Positions 1 to 8,335 of a stretch of DNA of 64,000 bases are shown here, in pieces. The notes under the pieces were generated by a model. The model ran no database searches and was not told the DNA's origin. It saw only the letters and a program-made list of their open reading frames with translations. The position numbers and the translations under genes were made by a program. The stretch is from Sediminibacillus albus (GTDB lineage Bacteria > Bacillota > Bacilli > Bacillales > Amphibacillaceae): contig NZ_FNFL01000003.1 in assembly GCF_900101125.1 (NCBI RefSeq), positions 489,992-553,991 of the forward strand, read 5' to 3'. How positions within the stretch are numbered: the stretch's first letter is position 1; each line of letters opens with the position of its first letter.

Positions 1-324
1 ATAGCGGTGGGCATTGATTTGATAAGCATCACAAATCTTAGTAAAACGGTCTCCGAAGGCGCCCGTGACTACAACAAGAACTTCGTCACCTGGCTGGACC
101 GTGTTGACAACTGCGGTTTCCAACCCGGAAGTACCGCTGCCTGTAATTACCAACACTTCTTGATCAGTGCCAAAGATAGGCCTTAATCTCGGCCTTATGG
201 CATGTAATAATTCCTTTGTTTCTCCTCCTCTATGCCCAATCATCGGTTGGGCCATCGCCCGCTGTACACTCGGCGGTATCGGTGTTGGTCCAGGTATTCT
301 TAAAAGTTGCTGGTCTGGTAACAT
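1..324 (-). CDS. Class V aminotransferase, N-terminal part (cut by window edge)
   Basis: The first 108 codons of a PLP-dependent class V (subgroup IV) aminotransferase are present; the gene runs off the left edge. The N-terminus reads MLPDQQLLRIPGPTPIPPSV, followed by a GHRGGETKEL stretch and ITGSGTSGLE, which is the phosphate-binding part of the PLP site in the alanine-glyoxylate / serine-glyoxylate / phosphoserine aminotransferase group. I start at 324 because the AGAGGAG ribosome site sits about 7 nt before that ATG; the in-frame ATG at 330 is too close to it. A T-box reading a Ser codon precedes it, so a role in serine synthesis (SerC-like, perhaps followed by serA outside the window) is inferred. 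The exact substrate cannot be read from this fragment. Confidence 0.85.
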   Translation of the reverse strand, partial: MLPDQQLLRIPGPTPIPPSVQRAMAQPMIGHRGGETKELLHAIRPRLRPIFGTDQEVLVITGSGTSGLETAVVNTVQPGDEVLVVVTGAFGDRFTKICDAYQINAHRY

Positions 325-376
325 CTTCATTCTCCTCTCTTGTATAAGCACAGTATGGAAGCAAATAAATTTGCGT

Positions 377-625
377 ACTAAAAAAACTTTCCACCCCCTA
401 TTTGGTAAGGGGCGAAAAGTTATTATTTACGCGGTACCACCCTTTTTCGCTGTTGTGTATCCAATAACAGCCTTCATTGGCGCCATGCGTAACGTGCATG
501 CAGCGGGCAATCCTACTAAAGATTCAGCTTGCCTATTCCGAAGTGCTATCCAAATATAGACAACGCTGGTTTGCACCAACCACCAGCTCTCTAAAGGCTG
601 CCGTATATTGAACCTGTCTTCATCA
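377..625 (-). promoter_or_regulatory. T-box riboswitch leader, probable Ser specifier (AGC)
   Basis: On the minus strand the leader contains Stem I, the T-box core AGGGTGGTACCGCG (about 429-445) and a terminator with a G/C-rich stem followed by seven T (379-423). In the specifier loop the triplet before the conserved A is AGC (GGAT-AGC-ACTT), a serine codon; I placed it by comparison with the serS and proI leaders in this window. Uncharged tRNA-Ser would be expected to stabilise the antiterminator and switch on the aminotransferase. The alternative register GCA (Ala) is less likely because the base after the specifier is normally A. Confidence 0.88.
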
Positions 626-657
626 CTATATTTATGTAAAGATTTGAATTTTTATTT

Positions 658-685
658 ATCATAGCAGATTGAATATTATTGTCAA
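658..685 (-). promoter_or_regulatory. SigA-type promoter of the T-box/aminotransferase transcript
   Basis: Read on the minus strand: TTGACA, 16 nt, TATGAT. It lies about 35 nt upstream of the T-box Stem I. Both hexamers are near consensus. Confidence 0.7.
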
Positions 686-837
686 TATATTTTGTCAATT
701 TAAATTTGAAGCCTCAGAAGAGACCGCTTTCCATGAAAACGTTTCATCCATTGATATAAATAAGCGGACATTGAATTTTTATTGTTAAAAAAAATTATCA
801 TCACTTATTGCTTAATCACTCGAACGATGCTTGAAAG

Positions 838-876
838 AAAAAGCACTTCTAAAGGTGGATGAAGAAGTGCTTTATT
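838..876 (-). terminator. Intrinsic terminator of the small heat-shock gene
   Basis: Minus-strand hairpin AAAGCACTTCT ... AGAAGTGCTTT followed by a T-rich run, starting just after the stop codon. Confidence 0.85.
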
Positions 877-880
877 AGTG

Positions 881-1357
881 TTAGTCAATATCGATATTAT
901 TGCTGCTTTTCACATCTTTTGGTCCTCTGATTTCTAATATTCCATTATTGTACTTGGCTTTTGTTTTTTGCTTACGGACATTATAAGGCAGTTGTACAAT
1001 CCTCTCAACGCCTTGGATTCTTCTTTCTCGGCGATAGTAGTTATTGACCTCATTCGATTCTTCTGTTTGTTGATCATCAATGACAGCTATTTTTATTTTG
1101 TCGCCCATAGGTTCAATTCTAATGTTCTCTTTTCTGACACCCGGGATATCTGCCTCGATTACCCACTCAGTTGCGGTTTCATAGAGATCGACAGCAATAT
1201 GTGTTTTATGAAACAATGGCTGCTGAAATAGTGTATCAATAGAACTTAGCAATCCATTATACGGTGCGTTTTTAAAAAAATCTTCCATTTGCTCCATCGG
1301 ATTGGTTTTTCTGGATTGACGTATCTTTCCATGGTTTTGAGTCTTGTCGTCCTCCAT
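881..1357 (-). CDS. Hsp20/alpha-crystallin family small heat-shock protein
   Basis: A 158-residue protein with an alpha-crystallin domain at about residues 50-145. It shows the typical ADIPGVRKENIRI segment (usual form: DLPG..KEDI), a charged loop with the YYRRERR sequence and a C-terminal YNNGILEIRGPK strand, equivalent to the usual NGVLTI(T/R)xPK. Such proteins form ATP-independent holdase oligomers in the cytoplasm. The N-terminal arm is short and basic, as in spore-associated members (CotM/CotP group), but a spore role is only a possibility. RBS AAAGGGGA precedes the ATG. The gene stands alone, with its own terminator. Confidence 0.85.
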   Translation of the reverse strand: MEDDKTQNHGKIRQSRKTNPMEQMEDFFKNAPYNGLLSSIDTLFQQPLFHKTHIAVDLYETATEWVIEADIPGVRKENIRIEPMGDKIKIAVIDDQQTEESNEVNNYYRRERRIQGVERIVQLPYNVRKQKTKAKYNNGILEIRGPKDVKSSNNIDID

Positions 1358-1483
1358 TCAAATTCCCCTTTCACCTATAAATATATATTCTTCTGATAGG
1401 ATATGGCGGAAACTGTTGAACGGTATGGACGAATGACCCGAACGGGCGGCTATCAAGCTGAAATCTTAAAATATCGAGCAAAC

Positions 1484-1532
1484 AAAAAATCCCTTTACTT
1501 TCGTTCCACTTAAGGAAATAAAGTAAAGGGAT
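1484..1532 (-). terminator. Terminator of the rpsF-ssb-rpsR operon
   Basis: A 12-bp perfect stem ATCCCTTTACTT / AAGTAAAGGGAT, followed on the minus strand by a T run, directly downstream of rpsR. Confidence 0.88.
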
Positions 1533-1538
1533 AATATA

Positions 1539-1784
<246 letters not shown>

Positions 1785-1823
1785 TTATTATGAATTTACA
1801 ATGCTGTGACGCTTTGCCAACTT

Positions 1824-2294
1824 TTAGAATGGTAAATCATCATCAGATATATCTATAGGTTCCCCGTTATTGCTGAACGGGTCCTCTTCGTTTTGTTTTG
1901 AAAAATCATTGTTGTTTGATTGGTTCTGATTCGACTGGTATCCAGATGAACCTTGTCCTCCACCTTGGGATGATCCTTTGGTTTCAAGAAACTGGACAGT
2001 ATCGGCCACTACTTCAGTGACAAACACTCTTTTTCCATCCTGGCCTTCAAAGCTTCGTGTTTGCAGGCGTCCGTCCACACCAACTAGGCTGCCTTTATTC
2101 ATAAAGTTAGCCAGGTTTTCAGCGGCACGTCTCCATACAACACAATTGATAAAATCGGCTTCTCTGTTTCCTTGTTGGTTAGAAAAAGGACGATTAACAG
2201 CTAATGTGAAATTAGCCACAGCTACTCCATTTGGTGTATAGCGTAAGTCTGGATCCTTCGTTAACCTGCCTACAAGTACGACACGATTTAACAT
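1824..2294 (-). CDS. ssb: Single-stranded DNA-binding protein
   Basis: A 156-residue SSB. The OB-fold covers about residues 1-105 ([20 protein letters not shown], then [13 protein letters not shown] and the strand [13 protein letters not shown]). A flexible Gln/Asn/Gly-rich linker follows, then the acidic tail ending in DDDLPF, the docking peptide for partner proteins such as RecO, PriA and DnaE. It sits between rpsF and rpsR in the conserved operon, 12 nt after the rpsF stop codon. This is the SsbA type (long tail, with S6/S18), not the shorter competence SsbB. Confidence 0.97.
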   Translation of the reverse strand: MLNRVVLVGRLTKDPDLRYTPNGVAVANFTLAVNRPFSNQQGNREADFINCVVWRRAAENLANFMNKGSLVGVDGRLQTRSFEGQDGKRVFVTEVVADTVQFLETKGSSQGGGQGSSGYQSNQNQSNNNDFSKQNEEDPFSNNGEPIDISDDDLPF

Positions 2295-2306
2295 CAGAAC
2301 CTCTCC

Positions 2307-2597
2307 TTATTGGTCGTCTTCGCGAATTGCCATGTGACGAATAATGTCATCAGAGTACTTCGCTTGACGATCGAATTCATTAATGGCGGTTTCATCGCCT
2401 TTAAAGTTAATTAGTACATAGTAGCCATCACGATACTCGTTGATTTCATATGCAAGGCGTTTTTTGCCTTTTTCATCAACTTTTTCGATTTCCGCTCCAT
2501 TATCAGTAAGGATTTTGTTAAAACGCTCAATTAAAGCTGTTTGAGCTTCCTCTTCAATGTCTGGGCGGACGATGTACATGATTTCATAATTTCTCAT
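2307..2597 (-). CDS. rpsF: 30S ribosomal protein S6
   Basis: A 96-residue S6 protein: [17 protein letters not shown] at the N-terminus, a middle [22 protein letters not shown] strand pair and [10 protein letters not shown] near the end. It pairs with S18 on the 16S rRNA platform. First gene of the operon; the leader carries a candidate S6:S18 binding hairpin for autoregulation. The AAAAGGAGGTG site is well spaced from the ATG. Confidence 0.98.
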   Translation of the reverse strand: MRNYEIMYIVRPDIEEEAQTALIERFNKILTDNGAEIEKVDEKGKKRLAYEINEYRDGYYVLINFKGDETAINEFDRQAKYSDDIIRHMAIREDDQ

Positions 2598-2618
2598 CCG
2601 TTTGCACCTCCTTTTGGA

Positions 2619-2649
2619 CTTAGCGGTTCCTTTTTATTAAAGGAACAAG
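2619..2649 (-). promoter_or_regulatory. Candidate S6:S18 autoregulatory hairpin in the rpsF leader
   Basis: On the minus strand the leader folds as CTT-G-TTCCTTT-AATA-AAAGGAA-CCG-CT-AAG, an inner 7-bp stem with a CCG on the 3' side and a short closing stem. A hairpin with a bulged CCG is the known S6:S18 mRNA binding motif upstream of bacterial rpsF. The position (about 20 nt before the start codon) fits repression of translation. Identification is by motif only. Confidence 0.6.
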
Positions 2650-2678
2650 GAGTAATCGTTAATTACTCACAATGTTGA

Positions 2679-2707
2679 ATTATACCAAAGTTGATAGGAA
2701 TACGCAA
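2679..2707 (-). promoter_or_regulatory. Promoter of rpsF-ssb-rpsR
   Basis: Minus strand: TTGCGT, 17 nt, TATAAT preceded by TG one base upstream (extended -10). It lies about 80 nt before the rpsF start codon. Confidence 0.65.
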
Positions 2708-2775
2708 GTGCCCGCTGCTATACGTCCTTTTTTTATACAGGCATCTCAACGACTTGTTTACGGAAAGATCTTTCC

Positions 2776-3876
2776 TTACACATTAAAGCGGAAATGGATA
2801 ACATCTCCGTCTTTCACCAAATAGTCTTTTCCTTCTAATCGTACTTTTCCTTTTTCTTTTGCCGCATTCATCGTTCCTGCCTCTGTTAAATCATCATAAG
2901 AAACGGTTTCCGCCCTGATGAAGCCTCTTTCAAAGTCAGTGTGAATAATACCTGCTGCCTGCGGAGCTTTGATTCCCTTTCGAAAGGTCCAGGCTCTTAC
3001 TTCCTGTTCACCAGCTGTGAAATAGGTAGCTAACCCTAATAGCTGGTAGGTTGCTTTGATTAATTGGTCTAAACCTGATTCCTTGATGCCCAGCTCTTCA
3101 AGGAACATTTCCTTTTCTTCGCCTTCCAATTCAGCAATCTCCGATTCTACTTTTGCACTGATTACGATAACCTCTGCATTTTCCGTTGCTGCAAATTCAC
3201 GGACAAGCTTCACGTTTAGGTTATTGTCTGCTTCTAATAACTCGTCTTCGCCGACATTAGCCACATAAAGAATTGGTTTGCTAGTCAATAAGTGAAGACC
3301 TTTGACTACCTTCTGTTGTTCCTCTGTAAATTCAACCGCTCTAGCCGGCTTCTCTTCTTCCAGTCCATCCTTTAGTTTGCTAAGTACTTCTTGCTCGGCC
3401 ACAGCCTCTTTATCCTTCTGCCTTGCCATCTTCTCTACACGTAGCAGCCGTTTACTAACCGTTTCCAAGTCCGCCAATATTAATTCCAGGTTAATGGTTT
3501 CAATATCGGAAATCGGATCTACTGTCCCGGAAACATGCGTAATGTTTTCGTCTTCAAAGCAACGCACCACATGGCAAATAGCGTCTACCTGGCGGATATG
3601 CGACAAAAATTGGTTGCCGAGCCCTTCGCCTTTGCTTGCGCCTTTCACAATTCCTGCTATATCTGTGAATTCAAATGCTGTCGGAATTGTCTTTTTCGGT
3701 TTCACCAGCTCGGTTAGCTTGCCTAGCCGGTAGTCTGGAACTTCTACTATCCCAACGTTTGGATCTATTGTACAAAATGGGTAATTTGCCGATTCAGCGC
3801 CAGCTTGGGTAATTGCATTAAATAATGTAGATTTCCCAACGTTTGGCAGACCGACAATTCCTGCTGTTAATGCCAT
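2776..3876 (-). CDS. ychF: Redox-regulated ATPase/GTPase YchF (EngD, Obg family)
   Basis: A 366-residue YchF/OLA1 protein with P-loop GLPNVGKS at residues 9-16, switch segment FTDIAG, an inserted coiled coil in the middle (the ETVSKRLLRVEKMARQ area) and a C-terminal TGS domain ending in VKDGDVIHFRFNV. The family binds ribosomes and prefers ATP over GTP. A longer reading starts with GTG 12 nt upstream, but that GTG overlaps the AAGGAG ribosome site, so the ATG at 3876 is chosen. Its place next to rpsF matches yyaF in B. subtilis. Confidence 0.96.
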   Translation of the reverse strand: MALTAGIVGLPNVGKSTLFNAITQAGAESANYPFCTIDPNVGIVEVPDYRLGKLTELVKPKKTIPTAFEFTDIAGIVKGASKGEGLGNQFLSHIRQVDAICHVVRCFEDENITHVSGTVDPISDIETINLELILADLETVSKRLLRVEKMARQKDKEAVAEQEVLSKLKDGLEEEKPARAVEFTEEQQKVVKGLHLLTSKPILYVANVGEDELLEADNNLNVKLVREFAATENAEVIVISAKVESEIAELEGEEKEMFLEELGIKESGLDQLIKATYQLLGLATYFTAGEQEVRAWTFRKGIKAPQAAGIIHTDFERGFIRAETVSYDDLTEAGTMNAAKEKGKVRLEGKDYLVKDGDVIHFRFNV

Positions 3877-3971
3877 AAAAACTTCCACTCCTTAAGGATA
3901 CCGCTCATATGAACGTTTCAGTCATACCAATTATAGATACACTTTCTTAAAATGACAAGTTATCAAAATAG

Positions 3972-4004
3972 AAAAACAAGGGGTTCTTCTTCCCTTGTTT
4001 TTCT
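3972..4004 (-). terminator. Terminator after the YkvI-MscS-DUF951 operon
   Basis: Stem AAAAACAAGGG / CCCTTGTTTTT; A and T runs on both sides let it work in either direction. It lies 120 nt downstream of the DUF951 stop codon. Confidence 0.75.
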
Positions 4005-4083
4005 ATTCTTTTCATCAGTATCTAACATTTCAATGGTAGGCTTTCCTGGATTCCTGCATTTTCGTCTGAATAATAAATTTTAA

Positions 4084-4099
4084 TGTTTCACGTGAAACT
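4084..4099. other. parS: parS-like site (one mismatch)
   Basis: TGTTTCACGTGAAACT differs only in the last base from the B. subtilis parS palindrome TGTTTCACGTGAAACA. It lies between ychF and the DUF951 gene. Expected to bind Spo0J (ParB) and seed partition-complex spreading. Confidence 0.85.
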
Positions 4100-4124
4100 T
4101 TCTGTAACGGATGCTGCTAATTCT

Positions 4125-4325
4125 TTATTCTTCTTCAGCTTTGACCAGTACTTTTTTCATCTTACTGTTGAATTTCTTTCTGGGAATTAACACACTATGG
4201 CCGCAGCCTTCACATTTTATCCGGATATCCATCCCCATCCGGATAATCTTCCAGCGATTCTCCCCACAAGGATGGGGCTTCTTCATTTGTACAACATCGT
4301 TTAATTGGTATTCTTTTTCCTGCAT
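4125..4325 (-). CDS. DUF951 (YyzM-like) small zinc-ribbon-like protein
   Basis: A 66-residue protein with HPCGENRW and CEGCGHSVLIPRKKF, i.e. three cysteines in a compact rubredoxin-like or zinc-ribbon-like arrangement plus several conserved basic residues. This is the DUF951 family found near ychF in many Bacilli; its function is not established. I start at 4325 (MQEKEYQLND) because a GAGGGGA ribosome site precedes it and the gene then begins 4 nt after the mscS stop; the longer ORF would read through mscS. Likely translationally coupled to mscS. Confidence 0.88.
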   Translation of the reverse strand: MQEKEYQLNDVVQMKKPHPCGENRWKIIRMGMDIRIKCEGCGHSVLIPRKKFNSKMKKVLVKAEEE

Positions 4326-4329
4326 AAAC

Positions 4330-5226
4330 TCAGTCCCCTCTTTCCCCTTGGTTGCTATTGGCCTTCGCATTATCTCTGGAATACATAACAAGCCGCGGCA
4401 GCGGAATGTCTATTCCATGCTGATCAAGCCTTCCTTTAATTTCTTTTCTCAATGCCCGGGCTATTGCCCAATGCTCCATCGGATGGACTTCGGCAATTAC
4501 CCGCAGAACCACATGGGAGGTCTCAAGCATCTGTACTCCCAATAATTCCGGGATATCGACCATTTCCTCGTATCTAACCGGAAGCTCAGGCAGCAGTGAC
4601 TCAATGATTCTCTCTGCATTCGCAATATCTGCTTCATAAGGAATATTCACATCCACTACCGCAATGCTGTTATGGATCGAATAGTTGGTCACCTGGTTGA
4701 TGCTTCCATTTGGGATGATATTTAATTCTCCCGTCCAGCTTAGGACTTTTGTTGTCCGTAATCCGATTTCCTCCACCATTCCTTCTACACCAGAAGTTTG
4801 GATATAATCCCCCACAGAGAATTGATCTTCAAAAATGATGAAGAAACCGGTAATTACATCTCTGACAAGGTTTTGGGTGCCAAAGCCTATGGCCAATCCT
4901 GCTACACCGGCCCCTGCAAGCAATGCTCCAATCGGAATCGTCAATACGTCCAAAATCATCATAAAAGCAGTGAAGTAAACGACGTAAGTAAGTGTATTTT
5001 GGACAAGTTTCTTTAGTGTATTTTCTCTTCTTTCACTTATTCTGAATGGACCGTGGTCTCTCTTGCTGAATATCCTGCTAATTAAGGAGGTCCCTATTTT
5101 GATGATAATTCCGGACAGGGCTACTATCAGTAAAATCCTCAATGCTCCCTCGCCCAGCGTTATCCATAGCTCCGGGCCTGCCAGCCTCTCCATTAATGCA
5201 GCCCACTGTTGTTTTATTTGTTCCAT
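4330..5226 (-). CDS. MscS-family mechanosensitive ion channel
   Basis: A 298-residue small-conductance channel protein. Three membrane segments are visible: about residues 20-42, 65-85 and the pore helix area containing AGAGVAGLAIGFGTQNLVRDVI. The cytoplasmic beta domain (GDYIQTSGVEGMVEEIGLRTT, then IPNGSI) and an alpha/beta C-terminal domain follow. It would release solutes on hypo-osmotic shock. Start at 5226, where GGGGGA precedes the ATG; a TTG 45 nt upstream overlaps the previous gene. Middle gene of a three-gene operon. Confidence 0.92.
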   Translation of the reverse strand: MEQIKQQWAALMERLAGPELWITLGEGALRILLIVALSGIIIKIGTSLISRIFSKRDHGPFRISERRENTLKKLVQNTLTYVVYFTAFMMILDVLTIPIGALLAGAGVAGLAIGFGTQNLVRDVITGFFIIFEDQFSVGDYIQTSGVEGMVEEIGLRTTKVLSWTGELNIIPNGSINQVTNYSIHNSIAVVDVNIPYEADIANAERIIESLLPELPVRYEEMVDIPELLGVQMLETSHVVLRVIAEVHPMEHWAIARALRKEIKGRLDQHGIDIPLPRLVMYSRDNAKANSNQGERGD

Positions 5227-5267
5227 ATGTCCCCCAAAATATAAGGTATAAATTATTTTACCACTTT

Positions 5268-6287
5268 TCAATCGATTTTGTACCTATTGACGATTGGATA
5301 AAGAATAATACAGGAAAGAACATAGAGATTTAAAACACCGTAGAGTGGGTATAGATATTCTATCAAGGTAGAAAAACCTATTTTAGTCAGCGGAACCATC
5401 AACAATACAGTTACAATTGCCAGTGTCCATAACGGGTAGTCCAGCTTGTCCTTGACCCTGGTTACCAAACCAAGAGTCCCTGAGACAGCTGTTGTAAAAA
5501 TGGCGAGCCAAAGTAACACAGAAATGAATAAGAACATCATGTAAGGATAATGTCTTAGTATGGCAAACAACGGTATTTCATATAAAAGTACTTCATCAGA
5601 AATTTGGACAAGGCTGTTGTTGTAAATATATGAAATGATGCCTAGGATCAATCCACTGCCCAGGCTGGCGATCCATATCTCCCCCTTGCCCTTCATTTCG
5701 TTTCCAACCGCGCCAAGCACGGCAATCAGGGGAAGGATATTTAACGCTGTAAATGGAAAGGCTGCTGTCCAATTTCTTTGTTTTGCTAAATCAGGAAAAA
5801 AAGATAGATGCTGTTGTAAAGAAAAGAAAATCAAAATAGCTAAAAGGCCTGTAATTAATAAAGGGAGAATGAAACTATTAAGGGAAAGTACCCCTTTAAT
5901 ATCCCATTTGAACACAAGGATAAGGGGAATTACTATTGCGAGTATGCCCCACCAGTTCGGAAAACTAAAGGCATGCCAGGTAGCGCCGCTTCCTGCCAGC
6001 ATAATGACAGTGGTAGAAAACAAATACACGATGATCATTCCATCATATAGGATGGTCAGTTTCTTTCCAACAATTGAGCGCAATACTGGCAAGTAATGAG
6101 TCGATTGGTTATCATAGCTGATTTGCAAAATGACAAAGCAGCTTAATGAAAACAGTATGGTGAACAACAGGATAGCCAGTCCACTTTCATTGCCGAAAAA
6201 CTGCCAGAGCTCCCGGCCTGAAGCATAGCCGGCGCCAATCATTGTTCCTACTATTAAAAACATCCATTTTAAACCTGATTTCCACAT
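5268..6287 (-). CDS. YkvI family membrane protein (putative transporter)
   Basis: A 339-residue integral membrane protein with about ten hydrophobic segments. It begins with the family signature VGTMIGAGYASGRELWQFF, similar to the start of LeuT-fold amino acid permeases. The YkvI group (COG3949) has no proven substrate. The GTG 15 nt upstream is a possible start, but the AAGGTGG site fits the ATG at 6287 better and homologues begin near M-W-K. First gene of the operon with mscS and the DUF951 gene; divergent from yyaC. Confidence 0.82.
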   Translation of the reverse strand: MWKSGLKWMFLIVGTMIGAGYASGRELWQFFGNESGLAILLFTILFSLSCFVILQISYDNQSTHYLPVLRSIVGKKLTILYDGMIIVYLFSTTVIMLAGSGATWHAFSFPNWWGILAIVIPLILVFKWDIKGVLSLNSFILPLLITGLLAILIFFSLQQHLSFFPDLAKQRNWTAAFPFTALNILPLIAVLGAVGNEMKGKGEIWIASLGSGLILGIISYIYNNSLVQISDEVLLYEIPLFAILRHYPYMMFLFISVLLWLAIFTTAVSGTLGLVTRVKDKLDYPLWTLAIVTVLLMVPLTKIGFSTLIEYLYPLYGVLNLYVLSCIILYPIVNRYKID

Positions 6288-6369
6288 CCTATTTTCTGCC
6301 ACCTTCTCTTCACCCTTTGAATTTTATTCTCCAGGTTTTATCAGAACTTTTAGCAACCCTTGTACACAG

Positions 6370-6399
6370 GTATAAAAGTATGAAAAATCCGTATACTAA
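6370..6399 (+). promoter_or_regulatory. Candidate forespore (SigF/SigG-like) promoter of yyaC
   Basis: GTATA, 15 nt, then CGTATACTA, about 30 nt before the yyaC start codon. The -35 fits the GYWTA pattern of SigF/SigG promoters; the -10 fits only loosely. Supported by the forespore expression known for yyaC in B. subtilis. Confidence 0.42.
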
Positions 6400-6426
6400 T
6401 ACCAATATGTTTCTGGAGGAACAGCT

Positions 6427-7017
6427 ATGAATCTAAAAAAAAGAATTTCCGTTAAAAAGGAAGGCCGGTTCCATTTTGAAGATGCTTCTTTTAAGCAGAA
6501 TATGCGCCAATCCCTGGCTGAATTACTGCCAGAACACGCCCCTGAAATAGTCGTTGTCTGTATCGGCACCGATCGCTCAACAGGGGATTCATTAGGTCCG
6601 TTAACAGGCACTCTGCTAAACGAGAAAGTGAATCACATGATTTCGGTTTACGGCACTTTGGCAGACCCAATTCATGCAGTCAATTTGGAAGAAAAATTGC
6701 AGATGATAGAAACCAAGCACCCGGGGGCTTTTATCATTGCAATTGACGCGTGTCTGGGCAGAATCGACTCGATTGGGTCTATCATCCTGTCACCAGGTCC
6801 ATTAAAGCCTGGAGCAGCACTTAAAAAGCCATTACCGGATGTCGGAGACATTCACCTCACTGGAGTAGTGAATATCAGCGGCTACATGGAGTTTCTCGTT
6901 CTGCAGAATACCCGGCTTAACATTGTCATGCAAATGGCTCGCAGAATCACAGAATCGCTTCACCAGCTGGATCTCGAATTAACAAAAAGAAAACCCCTCC
7001 CCTTTCAGGTCAAGTAG
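6427..7017 (+). CDS. yyaC: Spore protein YyaC (DUF1256, GPR-protease-like fold)
   Basis: A 196-residue protein with VVCIGTDRSTGDSLGPLTG near residue 42, the nucleotide/metal-loop-like signature of DUF1256, then IIAIDACLGRIDSIGSI and PLPDVGDIHLTGVVN. The fold resembles the GPR germination protease and hydrogenase maturation proteases; the protein is made in the forespore in B. subtilis. It stays next to soj-spo0J, as there, and is the only rightward gene on the left arm. The precise biochemical role is not known. Confidence 0.94.
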   Translation: MNLKKRISVKKEGRFHFEDASFKQNMRQSLAELLPEHAPEIVVVCIGTDRSTGDSLGPLTGTLLNEKVNHMISVYGTLADPIHAVNLEEKLQMIETKHPGAFIIAIDACLGRIDSIGSIILSPGPLKPGAALKKPLPDVGDIHLTGVVNISGYMEFLVLQNTRLNIVMQMARRITESLHQLDLELTKRKPLPFQVK

Positions 7018-7100
7018 CTTTGTCCATAGAATGGGCACAAAAAAAGAGCCGAGCCGAGGCCACTCTGAAAAACTGAATCTCTAGGATAGGTAGAATTTAA

Positions 7101-7146
7101 AAAAAGCGGGCTGTGTGGATTTTAATTTCCATACAGACCGCTTTTT
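7101..7146 (+). terminator. Terminator downstream of yyaC
   Basis: A 19-bp imperfect stem starting AAAAAGCGGGCTGT and closing with ACAGACCGCTTTTT, ending in T residues. Two pairs are G-T or mismatched. Confidence 0.75.
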
Positions 7147-7283
7147 GTCTAACTTCAATCCCCTCATTATTTCACATTTGCCTTTTAAATCGCCATTGCG
7201 CCTTGAATACGCATGCCTTCGAAAGCTCGAGGATGACAACCTCCTACCTGTGTCTATGTAACATCACTCTTTTAGATCGGCCT

Positions 7284-7376
7284 TTGTTGATTCCACGATG
7301 AGCGATCGGTAGTGACGCCTGCGGGAATAATACGAGCCGAAAATCCAATCGGTCAAGCGATTGGTGGCATCAACAA
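7284..7376. repeat. Inverted repeat enclosing a degenerate copy of the GC-rich dispersed-repeat core
   Basis: Arms TTGTTGATTCCAC (7284-7296) and GTGGCATCAACAA (7364-7376) are complementary with one mismatch. Between them GACGCCTGCGGGAATAATAC resembles the GACTCCTGCGGGA core of the repeats at 12.6 and 45.6 kb. The intergenic stretch 7147-7465 between yyaC and the DUF554 gene holds no convincing gene; besides this structure I see only a weak hairpin at about 7423-7444. Confidence 0.5.
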
Positions 7377-7465
7377 CAAACTTTAACAGCACCGTTACAT
7401 TAAAAAGGACATTTTCAGTGACTTCAAAGAGACCGTTTCTCTTTTTAGTAGTATTATTTATCTTC

Positions 7466-8173
7466 TTATACGATTAATCCATAAATATAATAGATGATAC
7501 CCACAGTAACTAAAGCTGGCAGCAAATTGGCAACTCGAATATTTATCAATTTCAACAAATTCAACCCAATAGCGACAATTAGCAAGCCCCCTGTTGCTGT
7601 CATTTCTACAATAAATCCATCCAAAAACGCTTGAGGTATCCAGCGATCTATCTGGGTTGACAGTAGTGCAATCCCGCCTTCATACAACACAACTGGAATG
7701 ACAGAAAAAATCACACCGATTCCCATCGTAGTCGTTAACACCAGTGCGACAAAACCATCAATAAATGCCTTGGTTATGAGCACCTCATGATCTCCGCGCA
7801 ATCCGCTGTCAAGTCCGCCAATAACGGCCATAGCACCAATCACGAAAACCAGAGAAGCGGTAATAAACCCCTGGGCGACACTTGTTTCTCCTTTTGTTGT
7901 AAATTTACTTTCTATCCAGTAACCAAAATTGTTCAGCTTTTCTTCTAAGTGAGCAGCTTCTCCTATAATGGCACCTGTTAACAAGCTTAATAATACGATA
8001 ACAATATTTTCGGAGGAAAACGCCATTTGCATGCCTATCAAAATAACTGCAAGGCCTATTCCATGCATAACCGTTTCTTTGTAGCGCTCCGGTATATTAG
8101 TGAAAAACAATCCAATTGCCGCTCCGGCAATGATGCATATTCCATTGACTAGTGCTCCAAGCAAGACCATCAT
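7466..8173 (-). CDS. DUF554 domain membrane protein (YdfK/YqgA type)
   Basis: A 235-residue hydrophobic protein with six to seven membrane segments and several glycine-rich repeats (GALVNGICIIAGAAIG, VIGAMAVIGGLDSGLRGDHEVL). DUF554 proteins are putative transporters without an assigned substrate. The start is one of two adjacent ATG codons (8173 or 8170) after GGAGATGG. It stands alone between yyaC and the spo0J terminator, in the place of yyaD-type genes of B. subtilis but not related to them. Confidence 0.85.
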   Translation of the reverse strand: MMVLLGALVNGICIIAGAAIGLFFTNIPERYKETVMHGIGLAVILIGMQMAFSSENIVIVLLSLLTGAIIGEAAHLEEKLNNFGYWIESKFTTKGETSVAQGFITASLVFVIGAMAVIGGLDSGLRGDHEVLITKAFIDGFVALVLTTTMGIGVIFSVIPVVLYEGGIALLSTQIDRWIPQAFLDGFIVEMTATGGLLIVAIGLNLLKLINIRVANLLPALVTVGIIYYIYGLIV

Positions 8174-8237
8174 TCCATCTCCATCTCAGTCAAATGATTT
8201 TTTCTTTTTTGGCTCGACTGCTTCCAATTCCAACGAT

Positions 8238-8253
8238 TGTTTCACGTGAAACA
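8238..8253. other. parS: parS site, perfect match
   Basis: TGTTTCACGTGAAACA, identical to the B. subtilis consensus palindrome. It lies between the DUF554 gene and the spo0J terminator, so it does not overlap a coding region. Confidence 0.95.
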
Positions 8254-8272
8254 ATCTCTTTCTTCAAACATA

Positions 8273-8326
8273 AAATAAAAAATGGCCTGGCCCAAAGGGT
8301 TTATTTCCCCTCTCGGATCAGGCCTT
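8273..8326 (-). terminator. Terminator of soj-spo0J
   Basis: Minus-strand stem built from AAGGCCTG and CAGGCC with an internal extension (TCC / GGG), followed by TTTTTTATTTT. Confidence 0.85.
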
Positions 8327-8335
8327 GCTAGTTAA

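Noticed and set aside
167..559. A 130-codon plus-strand reading frame at the left end
   Set aside because: It runs over the minus-strand aminotransferase start and the T-box leader; no ribosome site, no protein-like composition.
721..750. A cre-like sequence ATGAAAACGTTTCAT upstream of the small heat-shock gene terminator
   Set aside because: The spacing is one base short of the CcpA consensus and there is no promoter close to it.
2598..2775. A terminator for ychF or a further small gene in the rpsF-ychF gap
   Set aside because: Only the rpsF promoter and leader are convincing; the GGAAAGATCTTTCC palindrome just after ychF lacks a T tract.
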